A DNA stretch of 64,000 nucleotides from Oopsacas minuta (GCA_024704765.1 JAKMXF010000177.1:1-64000), one strand, 5' to 3'. Counted from the first letter of the stretch, positions 23,910-35,690 are shown. Program-made: numbers and translations. The notes: a model not told the origin generated them from the sequence alone.

Positions 23910-25070
23910 AGGGAGTTCATTTACTTCGTAACTCTTAGAATATTTATATTATATAAGTGAGATAGGCCTCAAACACTACTATATATGTTCAAAGTAGTCT
24001 CCCTTGTGCTTAACTACAAGCTTTAAACGCTCTATCCACTTGAAAAATGTTTTCTTATACTCTTCTTGTGGTATGTCTCTGAGGTACCGTTGGATGGCCT
24101 TCAAATTTGCATCCGTTCGCCAAAAACTATACCTGGTAGATGTTTTTGAGCCCATCGAACAGCCAAAAGTCGCACGGTGCTAAGTCAGGGCTATAGGGTG
24201 GATGTTCCAATTCCTCAAGACCTATAGAAGCAATCTTTTCCTTGACTTCCTTAGATTTGTGCGGTCTGGCATTATCATGCAAAATTTTGATTCCTCAGAA
24301 ACTCGTGGCAGGCGACGCACAATCTATTGTTTCTCGATTTCCGAAAGAAAAACTGTTGCATCTATGTGTCCAGTAACTGTTTGCCCCTTATGAGTTCAGA
24401 TTTAGCAGACTGGACCATATGCATCGAAAATATGGTGTACATTACTTAGGGAGCCCAATGATCCGATCTTAGTAGTTATGGGGAGATCTCCCTTTTACAA
24501 TCCATACTTTGTCCTGTTCTTTGCGAGTTGGCTCTGAATATCTTATCCACGTCTCATCATCGGTACATATTTCAAATAGTCGCCTCTCATCGCATTGGTC
24601 ATACTTTTCAAGCAATTTTTTTGTAATTCTGACCTGGGTCTTCTTTTGAGTCAGATTCAACAAATGTGGGACAACGTGAGCAAGCTTTGGACATGCCAAG
24701 ATGCTTGGTCAGAATTGCATGAACACTTACCGTTGACAAGTTTAGACTGGTAGCTAACTGCTCTATCGTAATATGGGGATCAGAGTCACAAATTTCAGCT
24801 AAAAGAGCAATATTGTTTGCAGTAGTAGTAATTATAGGTTACCCCATCCGAGGGTCATCTTCTACCGACACCCTACCTTCACTGAAACAAAGACTCTATG
24901 TCTTAACGGTTGATTCCGAACAGGCATCTACATCATATACCTGTAGAAAATCTTGGTGGATATTCCTTGGCGTATCGCCGAGTAATGGTCGGATGTTGAT
25001 GTAAGCTCTTTGTTCAAGTAGAAATTCATAAGATTTTGAAGACACAACTTCCTCTGTGGTTGCGGTAACC
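23910..25070 (-). pseudogene. mariner (DD34D-type) transposase remnant
   Basis: On the minus strand, 24699-24469 carries a linker and KYDQCDERRLFEICTDDETW (first Asp). Around 24290-24240 is GIKILHDNARPHKS (second Asp). Around 24210-24170 is the HPPYSPDLAPCDFWLF block (third Asp). A possible end, GGGAGTTCATTTACTTCG, is at 23909. Frames change several times, so it is inactive. Confidence 0.75.
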
Positions 25071-25369
25071 TATCTTCAAAAGGGTGTTGTTTTGACAAAA
25101 ATAGTCCCCCTACATAAATTGCTCGGGGGACAGATTTTGTAAAATATCCATGTTACTCGTCAAAAATTGTCTCCGCTACAAATATTATCCCTTACCGTAT
25201 ATTGTATTGTCATGATCGGTTAATGAAACCTTAAATAATACTAGTTTAATTAATTCTTGAGATAACATTTTACATTGTTTGTAACAGTATAAATGCCATT
25301 GTTTACTAAAGATAGTACTGTTAATTACTGAAATTATTTGCATTTATTATCTATGGAACTCCTTGAATA

Positions 25370-26615
25370 TGAATCAATTTCAAATTTCAATACAACTGAT
25401 TGTTATCCATCAGGCTATACGAAAAATCAGAAGAGAGGTTTCAAAGAAGAGCTTCTGACTACCGAATATACAAAGGAAAACTGATTAAGCCATCTGGAAA
25501 AGAGCACTTAATTGTAATCAAAGAAACTGAATTGTATGATATTCTGAAGGAAATACATGATAACTCAGGGTACCAATGAGACAGCTATACGTATAATATT
25601 GGAAAAGATGGATATTATTGGCCAAGTATGTCGAAAGATATTACGTTATATGTTCAAATTTGTGCACGTTGTGCAAACAATCAACCATGCCTAAAAAACC
25701 TACAACTCCTCTACAACCTTTTCCAGTGATCACAAAAATTTGGTCCCGAGTGGGCATGGATCTAACAGGCCCACTGATATATTCAAATTGTTTTAAATAC
25801 ATTTGATCGGTAATTGACCATTTTACTAGATGGTTTGAAATGCGTCTTCATTGTTGTAAAGAGGCTCAAGAAGTTGCTGGTGGTTTATATTCTGTTTACT
25901 GCAAGCAGGGGGCACCAGTTCAGATAATCAGCGACAACGGTACCGAATTCACTAACCAGTTACATAAAACATTGCATCAAGTGTATAATTGTAAATAAAT
26001 CTTTTCGATACTTTACCAACCTCAGATCAACGGACTAGTTGAATCATCGCACAAAGCATTGAAACGCTCGCTCGTCAAAGCTTTGGACGAAAAAAGGGAA
26101 AATTGGTACTATTATTTAAAAGAAATTACATTCTCGCTCAACATAAGACCTCGCCATACCACTCACTTTTCCGCATTCGAACTAATGAATGGTTTGAGAA
26201 CACCTCGCCTTCCCATCCAGGCTGAAAACCTTGCACTATATCTTGACGTTGTGTCTTTAACTCTTGATGAGTGGGCTGCAGAAGATGATATCATAGAACA
26301 AGTCGATTCAATACACAAATTTCAACTACAAAACCAAGAAATTGCAGGAGATCATCCACACACTCCAAATCATTAATGAATGCACAAGCACGACAAAAAA
26401 TAAACCCAGTCACTTTCAAGAAAATCGAAAAGGGAGATGAAGTATTGATTGAAAATAATTGTCTCAAGAAGAAAGGTGGAAAATTGGAAGATAAGTGGAA
26501 TGGTCCATACCTCATTGATAAAGTTAACCCAACCAGTGTTCGAATAGTGAAAAACAAAAGAACACAACGTGTGAAGCATGCAATGTAAAACTTTGGAAGA
26601 AAGTATTAACCGATG
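25370..26615 (+). pseudogene. Integrase-type transposase (Ginger/gypsy/KRBA2-like)
   Basis: The zinc-binding H2C2 region is near 25550-25690 (ILKEIHDNSG, then CARC). RVGMDLTGP (first catalytic Asp region) follows, with FKYI, VIDHFTRWFEMR (DHFTRW block), IISDNGTEFTNQL (second Asp, near 25935), GLVESSHKALKRSLVKALDE (Glu, near 26040) and a C-terminal chromo-like LIENNCLKKKGGKLEDKWNG, as in retroviral-type integrases. Stops at 25578, 25804 and 25996 and frame changes break it. No reverse transcriptase is visible nearby. That favours a cut-and-paste Ginger/GIN-type element over a gypsy retrotransposon, but truncation could give the same picture. Confidence 0.75.
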
Positions 26616-26669
26616 CTAACAAATGCATAATAAATTCGAATTCAGAAATAGAACTTAGTCCGAAATAAG

Positions 26670-27560
26670 ATGAAGAGGCAGAATTACATTCCCAGATATT
26701 CCCTTTCTTATCTCCGTCAGGCAAACTTAAACTCTGGACACCATATACGATCAATTCTTAATCAAACAATATCTTATTCGCAAACATCGCAAGATGCAAG
26801 TACTAGTGAAGATATGTGCGTTACTTGGAATGGTCATTTCAATGGAGTTAAATTGGTCAACACTTGCTCAGTCGACAATTTCTTAACACTCTTAAGCCTG
26901 TACCAAGACAATATACTGAAAGCATTTCATCTAGCAGGAGAAGCTCCAAGCGATAGTCTTAATTCTATCTTCACAATGATTGATGAGGGAAATTTCGACG
27001 AACTTAGAATGTGGGTAGCTTCTCAGGTAAGAATACCACTAATCAATATTGAATACAGCATGTTTGCTTCAGAAGGGAGCATCGTCAAACTTTTCAAAAC
27101 CTTGCAATTTGCTAGGATGCTTCCAGAATTGTATTTCAATGTCGCAGCTGGTGCTGTCAATTAGAGAAAACCTGAATTTGATTAACTCCAGACATTCAAA
27201 CATAGCTGTCAAACTTCTATTGATCACCACATTAGTTTGAGTTACAAGTGCTAAAATGCAAAGACTTGCATACAAACTTAGAGTTTCTGTCAAGGAAATT
27301 TTTGAAGGTAACCCTACTTCTCATTTTTGAGGTAGGACATATAAATGTCGAAATTACTCAAGACAGTTGTATTGAAGAGGAAATTAAAATTCAGCACAAA
27401 GAAGCAAAGCTACATTACACCCTCCTCGGTTAAACGATCCATCCTGGACTCCATTTGACAATGAAGGTAAATACAATGGCTCATGGTACAGATATGACGG
27501 AATGAGGAGGCCAAAGTTAAGGAGGTGCAATAATTTTGAGAGTTTACAGGGCCGAAAAAA
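26670..27560 (+). pseudogene. Downstream ORF of the integrase-type element, function unknown
   Basis: A 164-codon frame (26670-27164) follows the integrase in the same orientation. It contains GVKLVNTCSVDNFLTLLSLY, then IDEGNFDELRMWV and EGSIVKLFKTL. In other frames the coding continues to about 27560 with GSWYRYDGMRR. The NTCSVDNFLT block recurs, as I recall it, in second ORFs beside integrase-type transposons of arthropods and cnidarians, but I know no function. It could be a protease-like or structural accessory protein. It is truncated and frameshifted. Confidence 0.5.
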
Positions 27561-27729
27561 TTGCATAATTTATGTCATAACAAGAATAGTAGATGAGTAG
27601 TTAAGAAGGATAGTTGTAGTTTGCATCCAATAGTTATCTCACAATCTGGGTATTTAGATCAAAAATGTAACAATATTACTTGTCTTTATCCAAGATTGTC
27701 GAGGCAATTGGGCAGCAGACAGCCGTATA

Positions 27730-27768
27730 CACAGTGGCCAATTCTTGCGAATTACTAGTATTAGGGTT
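27730..27768 (+). repeat. RSS-like 3' end of element B (heptamer-23-box)
   Basis: CACAGTG, a 23-nt spacer beginning GCCAATTC, then ATTAGGGTT starting at 27760. This matches the 3'-end layout of A, C and D. Confidence 0.8.
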
Positions 27769-28057
27769 TTACGCGTTCAATTTTAGAGATAGGCTTATAA
27801 AATACATTATTACTGTATAGTAAGTCGACTATTGCGGTTCTTTAGTTGATTTCAATTTTGTTGTATCACATCAGATTTTCAATATATGACGTAATCGTAA
27901 TTACCATATACAGTAATACAGACATCTAGATATCCACTAAACTGAGTTTTTATTAGAAGAAATAGAATATGAATATATAATGGCTATGGTAACTGAAGAA
28001 TAACTAACATACGAATATCTTATTGATGAATTAATATTAAATGCAAGAAGAGTTCAT

Positions 28058-30241
28058 CTATGGAATTTTGAAGGAGAGAATCTTCATTATCAATATTATT
28101 TGTAACGTTTTCACCTTGCCTGTTTTTACACAATTCTTTTGATGGCCTACTTGACCACAGGTGGAACAAATGATGATCCTTCTGAATTTTTCATTCAGAA
28201 TTGGACAACCATAGATGTAGAGCCTCATTGCAACATCACTTAACCCACTTAGAAAATCTGATTTCCTGCTCAAATGTGTTGAAAACTCTCGGGTCAACTT
28301 ATGTCCTTGTTCTAACTCTTCTTCAGAAAGACTACACAATCCTACCCTGTCATTTCTCTCAATAAACTGATGGGCATGAGCCAAGAATTTGTGGAGTGTA
28401 TTACTGACACCCAGGGAAAGGTTTGTAAGATTAGCATGTAGGTTTCTTGACTTAACAGACGAAATCTGTCTACATCGACAACTTCATCACTATTAGCAAC
28501 TCTGAGTAATGCAGATAGATTCCTATGAATCTCTGTCAGAGCATCTCTATACACATTTGGTACAAACGATAAAGCGATCCTAAAACACGGTTTTTATATA
28601 TGAAAAAAATGTTCTTGCCATGTTACCAGTGCTTGTGTTCCCACTTCCTCCTGGTTGGTCGAATAATAAGTTCATAAGCTCATGGATACGCTTGCATACT
28701 AAACCTCGATAATCTCGCACCATTTGATCTTCAGTCCACTTGGACTTTCCTGCTGCAATTCGGTAGATGAGGTTCAAAAACTAATCTAAAATCCTTAGTA
28801 AGAATGTAAAGGTGCTGCAGGAAATACATCAATGCCACTTGCAGGTTCGTGTGTAATCCCACACCGCTGCTTTGTATTGTAGCTCATCAGCTCTTTTCCA
28901 TCAGAGGTTAATTGACGGATTGTCTCTTTGATATCCTCTATCGAACAATCTAATGGAAACCCGCAAACCACTTTCGTAATGCTATTGATATCACTTAGGG
29001 TTGCTTTGTAGGCAATACATGACGCTCCTCCTTTACCTGTCATTGTTGCTAAGGTTTTTCCGTCAAACATTGAAGCTTTGACTTCTACTTTAACATGGCC
29101 ATTTAGGTGATCAAAACCATTCTCATTTAGTGAAACAATTTCAGGGTTTAGTAACTTGCTCAATTCTATCACAGTGTCAATAGTCTCCTTTTGGCAAGTA
29201 AGTGCTACTGGTTGGTTGGAAAAACAGGAGTTAGGATGCCTATTTTCCCACAGAACATTCCCGAATCGATCTATTACCTGAAGGGGTGAAACCATAAAGA
29301 CAATATAATTTGATCGGTCTATATTCAAGTCTGACAATAACCCAGGAGAGGAATGAGATCCAGAACCATCCAATCCATGCTTGATTTTGAGTGTTAATGA
29401 ATAGAAGTGTGGTGCAGGAAAATTTAGCAAACATTCTTTTAACAACCGGTCAAAGAGAGAAATTACATGTGATGAGTAAGATATATAGACCCCTATAGGA
29501 TTGGAAACATTTGGATACCAGTCGAATGTTGGAACAATTGATTTTCTAATTTCACTAATTTTTCCCAAGTTGCCAAAACGAGGCCTTCTGATTGGAGATA
29601 ATATTTAAGATCTCTCCATTTTCCTTTTCCCAGCTTAAGTTGATATGCTAAGAATGTTGATTTTTCTGGTGAAACCATGTTACTGAGGGTTGGTATCGAT
29701 TCTTCGTTATAGATTTTCCAAGCGATATTTGCGATGCCTTTAAAACCAATTTGTTCTACAGCTACAATATACAGGAGGAGAGCAACGTAGCGAATGACAG
29801 AAATATTTCCAAGTTGTGCTAACTGACGGATGGAATTAAGTATCCCAGTCTGATCAAGCCTTATCTTCTTTGAACGAACTTGAATGTCATCAATTGATTT
29901 TCTCCTCTCTACATTTGGAACCAATATAGCACCGCTTTCTACATCACAGCCTGAAACAGAAAGGGATGATTGGGTACTCTTAGGTTTAACAAGGATCCAT
30001 GGAATACTTGCACTCCACCACTCACCATCTAAGCTCTCAATAGATTTCTTACTCTTTCTGAAATTATATGATATACTTTAGACATTAGAGAGTATACAGA
30101 ATGTCTCTTGTCTTCTTCGAGATTTAGTATACGCACCACTTCATCTGTTGCTTGATTGATATAATAGTCGTGAACCTTTAATATGATAGCCAAGTCAAGA
30201 CGTGTTTTCGGGCTTTCAGATACTATTGTTGCTTCAGCCAT
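28058..30241 (-). pseudogene. RAG1-core-like transposase B, multiply broken
   Basis: The gene starts at the ATG at 30241 and the tail ends at 28058. Blocks in order: SIESLDGEWW (frame changed near 30030); FLAYQLKLGKGKWRDLKYYL; HGLDGSGSH, where the first catalytic Asp is replaced by His (codon 29377-29379); HPNSCFSNQP; MFDGKTLA (second Asp retained); SCIAYKAT, which lacks the second Cys of the CxxC; CGITHEPASG; and LSEEELEQGHKL (Glu retained). The tail carries CSTCGQVGHQKNC, a CCHC knuckle. Stops lie near 28780-28795, where a conserved Trp is TAG, and frameshifts near 28360, 28570, 29500 and 30030. Damage to both catalytic and zinc residues marks it as the oldest or least constrained of the four. 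Confidence 0.85.
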
Positions 30242-30920
30242 CTTTATATTGATAATTAGAGGTTTAATAGGTTATCAAATTAATGAACTTGTATACTACC
30301 TCGTAATATGCAGTATATATAAATAATTATTACGTTATATTGGTGTAAAATTACCATGTAATTACATTACATTGTACCATAGTAACGTAGAAGTGAGAAT
30401 GGAATTTGACAATATTTAATATGTTGCGCAATGAAGCGGCATTTGTACTTTAAATATAATGTTTATATTACTTGACAAGAATACATACTAAAAATTCAGG
30501 GTGGAAACTAGTGGAAACAAATTTTGCTGCCAACAGGATGGCTTATGGCCGAGAGAAATTTCTACAAAATTTTCACAGTATTGTATACGTAATATCTGAT
30601 TAATCTTTTCGCTCCTGAAGAAATTCAACGATAGATTCAAATTCAGCGCAGTCACTTTGCTTGGAAAGCATGTAAATGAACAATAGTATGCATCATAAAT
30701 TCAACAGATTACTGAAATAGCTTCAGGCATTCATATAATGGATGTATAAACATAGAATACAGCAATGAAGTCCTACATTTGATTGACCACAAAAATAGAA
30801 ATACTTAACTGTTTCATCTGATACTTTACATATCGCTTGTTGAATATATCTAGAGTCTAATTCAAAATTCAAAATGGTATAAATTGAAGGTAAGAATTTG
30901 GGCCTAATGTACCCTAGTAG

Positions 30921-30959
30921 CACAGTGGCACGGCATGTGGGAATAGGTGAAAAAAATAT
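30921..30959 (+). repeat. RSS-like 5' end of element C (heptamer-14-box)
   Basis: CACAGTG, a 14-nt spacer beginning GCACGG, then AATAGGTGA from 30942. An A-rich run follows. Confidence 0.83.
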
Positions 30960-31535
30960 AACCTCAAATTGCTTTATAGTGTTGATACTTGAATTCAGCA
31001 CCCCCACAAACCTCGGAAAACATTTGACATCTCTACAATAGACTTTCCATTTAGCTCCTACGTCTATTCCAATGAGAGCATAATTGAAATTCGAAAGATT
31101 GATTTATGGTTTCAATTTTCGGTCATGATGTAATTTTGAATAATATGGATTCTCCACGTCAAATAACTGCTATTTATAGTATACCAATCGAAAGCTCTTA
31201 TGTTGCTGAATAATAAATCACGTTAATCTTGGCTCCAATGAACAGATGAAATTTACTATCCTCATTTTAAACAAGCTTGTTCGTACAAGTGCAATAAATA
31301 GAAACACGTTTCATTAAAACTCTAGTACTTTTTGCCTTCACTTGCGGAACTTTCCATTGCACTTTCCTAATAGCTCTTTTCGTCCTCTACAAAATACACT
31401 TTAAATTATGGTGTCAGGAAGTGTCAACGATATTTTTTTTGCGATTTTAAATATAATCCATTCACAATTATCTAATTTTTGGCCCATATAAATCATAAAT
31501 AATTGTTGTGGTTGTTTATTAGCACATTTTTCATT

Positions 31536-33697
31536 ATGAATAACGAAGATGCATACACGTTCTTAACTGCACAAAAGAATAAAACAATCACTTCTCTTGC
31601 GTCCTCGTTTATTGTCCTCAATAATTTGGAAGAAACAGAGCATGATACAGTTCGGAGAAAATTTTCGACCCTCAGAGAAGATAGGAGAGAATACCTGAAA
31701 CGAGCCGATATAACTACTTGGAATGCGATACCTTTTCATACACCACTTAAACACCCGAGATTGAGTACAGGTTATCAATGCTCAGATGAAGTCATGGTGA
31801 TAGGGAGTGTTTCTTCTAGCCAATCAACCTCTGTTTTCGAAGAAGATTTTAGTAAGCCCACCCGTAAGCCTCTAAGGGAATTATCAACTAAAGGTCTTCG
31901 CAGCCGATTGTCCTCCTTACTAACACATCTTGAAAAGGTTGCTGTACAAGAGAATGTTTCCAGTAAAGAACTATCCTGTTACCTGATGATGCTATGTTCA
32001 CATACTGAATACGACTTTACTACTACCAAGTTCTGTAAAGAAATTATTGCTAAGGGAAGCTTCGGTCCAGTCTGCAATAAATTAACCTGCGATAAAGCTG
32101 CGTTCTTGATGGATTCTTTAGAAATTGGAAAGAAGAAATACATCGATTTAAGACGATTATTGCTTTCAGATGTCCAGCTTCCAGGTTACAATCGATTAGC
32201 TACCTATCGATCTCAAATTTGCTTGACTAATGACATCTTTTCAGTTGATCGAGAACATCGGGTAGGCATTGCTGTATCTTACAAAAAGCTTCTGACTCAT
32301 ACAGTAAACAGAATATTGACTGCTTCTGCCAATGAAATTCCCAGCGCCAGCAATCCTAAAAGGATACGAATTTCAGATGGACTTGACGGTTCTGGCTGTC
32401 ACCAGGTTTATCAGCAAGCGACTCACCCCAATATATCAACAAAAAGTTTTATTTTATTCGGGTTTAAGGTGATTTCCATATCCGACACCGATAACAAACT
32501 GATTTGGAAAAACCCTCTACCAAATTCTCCTTTCTCAATTAGACCCGTTGCGATACTAGCTCTACAGGAGAACGAAGACAATATTCGATATCTTATGGAT
32601 ACACTAATCAATAAGGAGTCCACAGAGATAACGGAAAAGGGTTTAGAACTAACAAGCGGATTTTGTGAAGTTGAAATTCAACGTTTACAATTGGATGGCA
32701 AAATGGCTAAGATTATTAGTGGAGCTGGGGGTGCATGTTGCCAGTTCTGCACAGCGACATTCAAACAAATCCATGATCCGGATATCGTAAAAGACGGTTT
32801 TCCAATTAATCGATCCATCACAGACCTGAAAGTATTATTTGATAAAGTTAACGAAGAGGAGTTTCTATCACTATCTTCTGACAACAGATTCAACGTTACA
32901 CACAGACCAATATCTGACTTAGAAATCATACCCAGTTCGCCTTTGCATGCATATCTCCGATGTTTTGGCTGGTTTTACATCTAATTAGCCATTTGCACGC
33001 AGGAGTATTTAAGTGGTCACCAACTTCTAAGAGAGTCTCAGATGCTAAAACTTTCGTTACAAGTTTAATTAAAGACAATCTCAATATTATTATTGACATC
33101 CCTTCAACACAAGGTAGCACAACGACTACTGGTAATGTGGTAAGACGATGCTTGATAAGAAAGGATGACAACGATCAAGATTTCCTCTACTGGGTTTTGA
33201 CAGTGATCCCGTCTGAGTTCAAGTCCCACATAATTGAAATTCACACATGCCTAGGAGCAATCCTACGCGTCTATAATAGCAGCAGAAGAGTGGATACAGA
33301 AGAACTAGCGCTTGTTTGCAGTAATATCTACCAGTCAATTCTCTGTGCATTTCCTTGGGCTAATGTTTCCCCGACGTTACACAAACTGTTAGCACATGCA
33401 CCGGAAATCATCTCAACGTTTAATGATGGACATGGGCTAGAGAAGTTATCTGAAGAAGGACTAGAGGCTTCTAACAAATATATTCGGAGATACAGAGATC
33501 GTCTTGCTCGCAAGTTTTCATTTGAAGAAAATTTAAAGGATGTATTTGTTCGATTGGTTTCTCACAGTGATCCCATGCTGTTAATGAATCGCAAGTTTTC
33601 TATTCCAAGGCCTCCATCTAGCCAAGGACTTAGAAGTAGCCAAGATATTTTAGTGAACACCCTTATTCGTGATCATGAAGATCATAATGATGATTAA
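31536..33697 (+). pseudogene. RAG1-core-like transposase C, single frameshift
   Basis: From the ATG at 31536 the frame is open to 32984, and after a one-base loss near 32978-32982 it continues to TAA ending at 33697, giving about 720 residues. Landmarks: FLMDSLEIGKKKYIDLRRLL (about residue 190); DGLDGSGCH (Asp 281, codon 32376-32378); NPLPNSPFSIRP; LDGKMAK (Asp 387, 32694-32696); CCQFC; THRPIS; LHAYLRCFGWFY at the frame break; LHKLLAHAPEI; and SEEGLEASNKYIRRYRDRLA (Glu about 644, 33464-33466). Spacings are 106 and 257. It lacks the C-terminal CCHC knuckle of A and B, ending instead in an acidic, His-rich tail. It is the least damaged copy. Confidence 0.9.
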
Positions 33698-33752
33698 AAG
33701 TAAACCTCTCAATCGATTAATAGAAAATTTGGGGAATTTTCACACCTCAGAT

Positions 33753-33783
33753 AGGTGACAATGACGTCATAACTTTGTCACCT
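33753..33783. repeat. Hairpin with CRE-like core in the 3' region of element C
   Basis: AGGTGACAA at 33753-33761 and TTGTCACCT at 33775-33783 form perfect 9-bp arms. The palindrome TGACGTCA (33762-33769) lies in the loop. It falls between the stop codon and the 3' end of element C. A TGACGTCA also lies in the equivalent region of element D (38618-38625). Confidence 0.6.
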
Positions 33784-33877
33784 GAAGGGATAGAGAAAAA
33801 ATGAGTATCCCATTCGATTCGTTGGGCTCGAAAACCTATATGACAATAATATATTTGAGGACCTATGTGCCATCAAA

Positions 33878-33916
33878 ATGCCTATTTCCACATTCTGACC
33901 ATTTCGTGCCATTGTG
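33878..33916 (-). repeat. RSS-like 3' end of element C (heptamer-23-box)
   Basis: Read inward on the minus strand: CACAATG (33916-33910), 23 nt beginning GCACGAAATG, then AATAGGCAT. CACAATG is the heptamer form usual for Transib ends. Confidence 0.83.
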
Positions 33917-34049
33917 TATTTGAATATGCATACGATAATATACCTGAATGTATTAATAGGTGAATAAAAGATATTGCAAAATATTTACAAATCAGTTTAA
34001 AAATTCGAAAATGATTTTCATAAGGTATCTCATTGTGGTACCAAATTTC

Positions 34050-34480
34050 AAATGCTGTACTACATCTGAGACTTGTGGTACAAATATGAAAATGCAAATA
34101 TGCCAACAAAGTTTGCTTTAAACAGTTCAAAAATGATATATTGGGATACTACAGACCTGTGGAATCATAATATGCTATAAGAACTGTCCCCTCTAACATG
34201 AACTCATGCAATCTGCAATTGAACATGTCATTATATCATTATATATATAATGAGAAAATACTCGCCAATTTAGTCAGGGCATGTTAAGTAAAATAGTCAA
34301 ATAATTCTTTCAGGTATATTATTGTATACATCCTCGAAATTCGGCATATGAACAGGATTTGCGGTTGCATAGTGGTGCCTAAGTCCTTGTCTTCAGTTAG
34401 TACATATATTGTTTGTATTTCATGAATCCATTGAAGAAACTGGAACGCCCCCAGGGATGATTTTGACATGCAAAGGTATT
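34050..34480. repeat. Dispersed repeat family, copy 1
   Basis: The order of landmarks (GTGGTACAAATATGAAAATGC, then ACAGTTC, GATACTACAGACCTG, ATGCAATCTGCAATTG and CAGGGCATGTTAAG) is shared with 48600-48900 and 53640-53960 at moderate identity. It is non-coding and of unknown class. Confidence 0.6.
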
Positions 34481-34595
34481 TTGAGTCTTGGACGAAAAAT
34501 CACATATTACAAAATTATGACGTCATTTTCACCTTCTTGCAATTTTGAAAAGTCATCTCAATGACTACTGCGCAACCAATATACGTGATAAAGTA

Positions 34596-34899
34596 CACCC
34601 TCGATTATCCGGACACCTTGATCATACACTTTTGATTGTGATGTTAGGAGAATTTGAAATAACATATTTTTTCCTATATGAAATTCAGAACTCAGGCATA
34701 GGTGAAATTATGAACTTTTTATTCGTAAATTAGACTGAAAATCATTACAATTTGGATCTAAATGGTCACACGTTCGGAGAACTAATTAATGAAGTAGAAT
34801 AAACCATTTTTTGAGATGAAAATCGAACAATTTTCACAAACTAAATGTCCTATTCTGCTGTTCGGAAAACCTAGGTCTTAGATAATTGAGGATCTACTG
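34596..34899. mobile_element. Small Tc1/mariner-type MITE (pogo/Tigger-like)
   Basis: About 304 bp between TA dinucleotides. The ends share CCTC(G/A)ATTATC: CACCCTCGATTATCCGGACA on the left and CAGTAGATCCTCAATTATCT on the right, minus strand. There is no coding sequence. Confidence 0.5.
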
Positions 34900-35449
34900 T
34901 ATCAGTTTGAAATTTGAAACACCAGGTACCCATCAATATGCCAAATGTCCGGACGTCATGATTTTAGTCTAATACTAACTAATGATGGGGTTATTACGCA
35001 ATCATAGATTTACAAAAATTATGTTTCAAGACCTTCAGGAAGTGCACAGATTTCTAATCCAAAGCTGCGTCGCAGCTCCAGTATTACGAAAGAAGGCCAT
35101 TGACTGGATTTTTGATCGACGATGGATAGAAGGTTAGAAATACGCAGAATCTTACTCAATTTGGGAGACAATACTAATTGATGCAAGACAGTATTGTCAA
35201 TGATAAAATATAAATATAGATTCGGACCACTACGTAATTTATCAGATGAAGTACTATAGCATGGGGTTATACTGTCTGATAGCTCGAACTCTGAGGAGAA
35301 GAATAAAAGATTCAGGGTTTGACTGACTACAGAGAAAACATTGGTCACAAATGTAAGTTCATAATGCGTATATAATACTCGAATCCTCAGGCAATTTTAG
35401 AATATATTTTATCTACTAGCGATAATAAATAACCTGAAATCGACATTAC

Positions 35450-35690
35450 AAAAAGACAATGCGCCAGGGCACAATTAGCATGTACGAGAAACTGCATTCC
35501 TCAAAAGGATATTCCTCTACTATTTTGGCCGCCCCAAAGTTCAAATTTAACTATAATCCTTAACGAAATTAAAGATGTAATAAAAGAAAAATGGGGCAAA
35601 ATTAACTCAGAGGACCAGCAAGGTTTAATCATAATTTTTGCCGAAGAGAATGGAAGCTTTGGCCAATACGAATGGTGAAATCACAAATTA
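35450..35690 (+). pseudogene. Tc1/mariner transposase scrap
   Basis: Encodes TLQKDNAPGHN (second-Asp segment) and then, in changing frames, a tail resembling LTKLKM...KKNGAKL. It is very short and degenerate, with no ends. Confidence 0.4.

Larger units (their letters stand above)
27730..30920 (-). mobile_element. RAG1/Transib-like transposon B
   Basis: The left (3') end is CACAGTG at 27730-27736, a 23-nt spacer, then ATTAGGGTT. The flank is GTATA (27725-27729). The right (5') end is not cleanly resolved: an ATTAGG box on the minus strand at 30908-30903 lies 12 nt from the CACAGTG that starts element C. B may therefore be trimmed and abut C. The gene inside is heavily damaged. Confidence 0.72.
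30921..33916 (+). mobile_element. RAG1/Transib-like transposon C
   Basis: The 5' end is CACAGTG (30921-30927) and the 3' end, read on the minus strand, is CACAATG (33916-33910). Both continue GCACG. The block ATGTGG(G/A)AATAGG then appears 7 nt after the left heptamer and 16 nt after the right one, placing the AATAGG box at 14 and 23 nt respectively. The flanking 5-mers, AGTAG and TATTT, do not match, so the insertion may have been rearranged. It is 2996 bp long. Confidence 0.85.

Noticed and set aside
25370-27560. An endogenous retrovirus or intact gypsy retrotransposon
   Set aside because: Only an integrase-type protein and an unknown ORF are visible; no reverse transcriptase, protease, gag or long terminal repeats.
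27725-30580. GTATA next to TTTCACAGTATT at 30572 as the right boundary and TSD of element B
   Set aside because: GTATA matches the left flank, but the adjacent sequence has no inward-facing heptamer and no ATTAG box at 14 nt, and a 5-mer match is easily chance.
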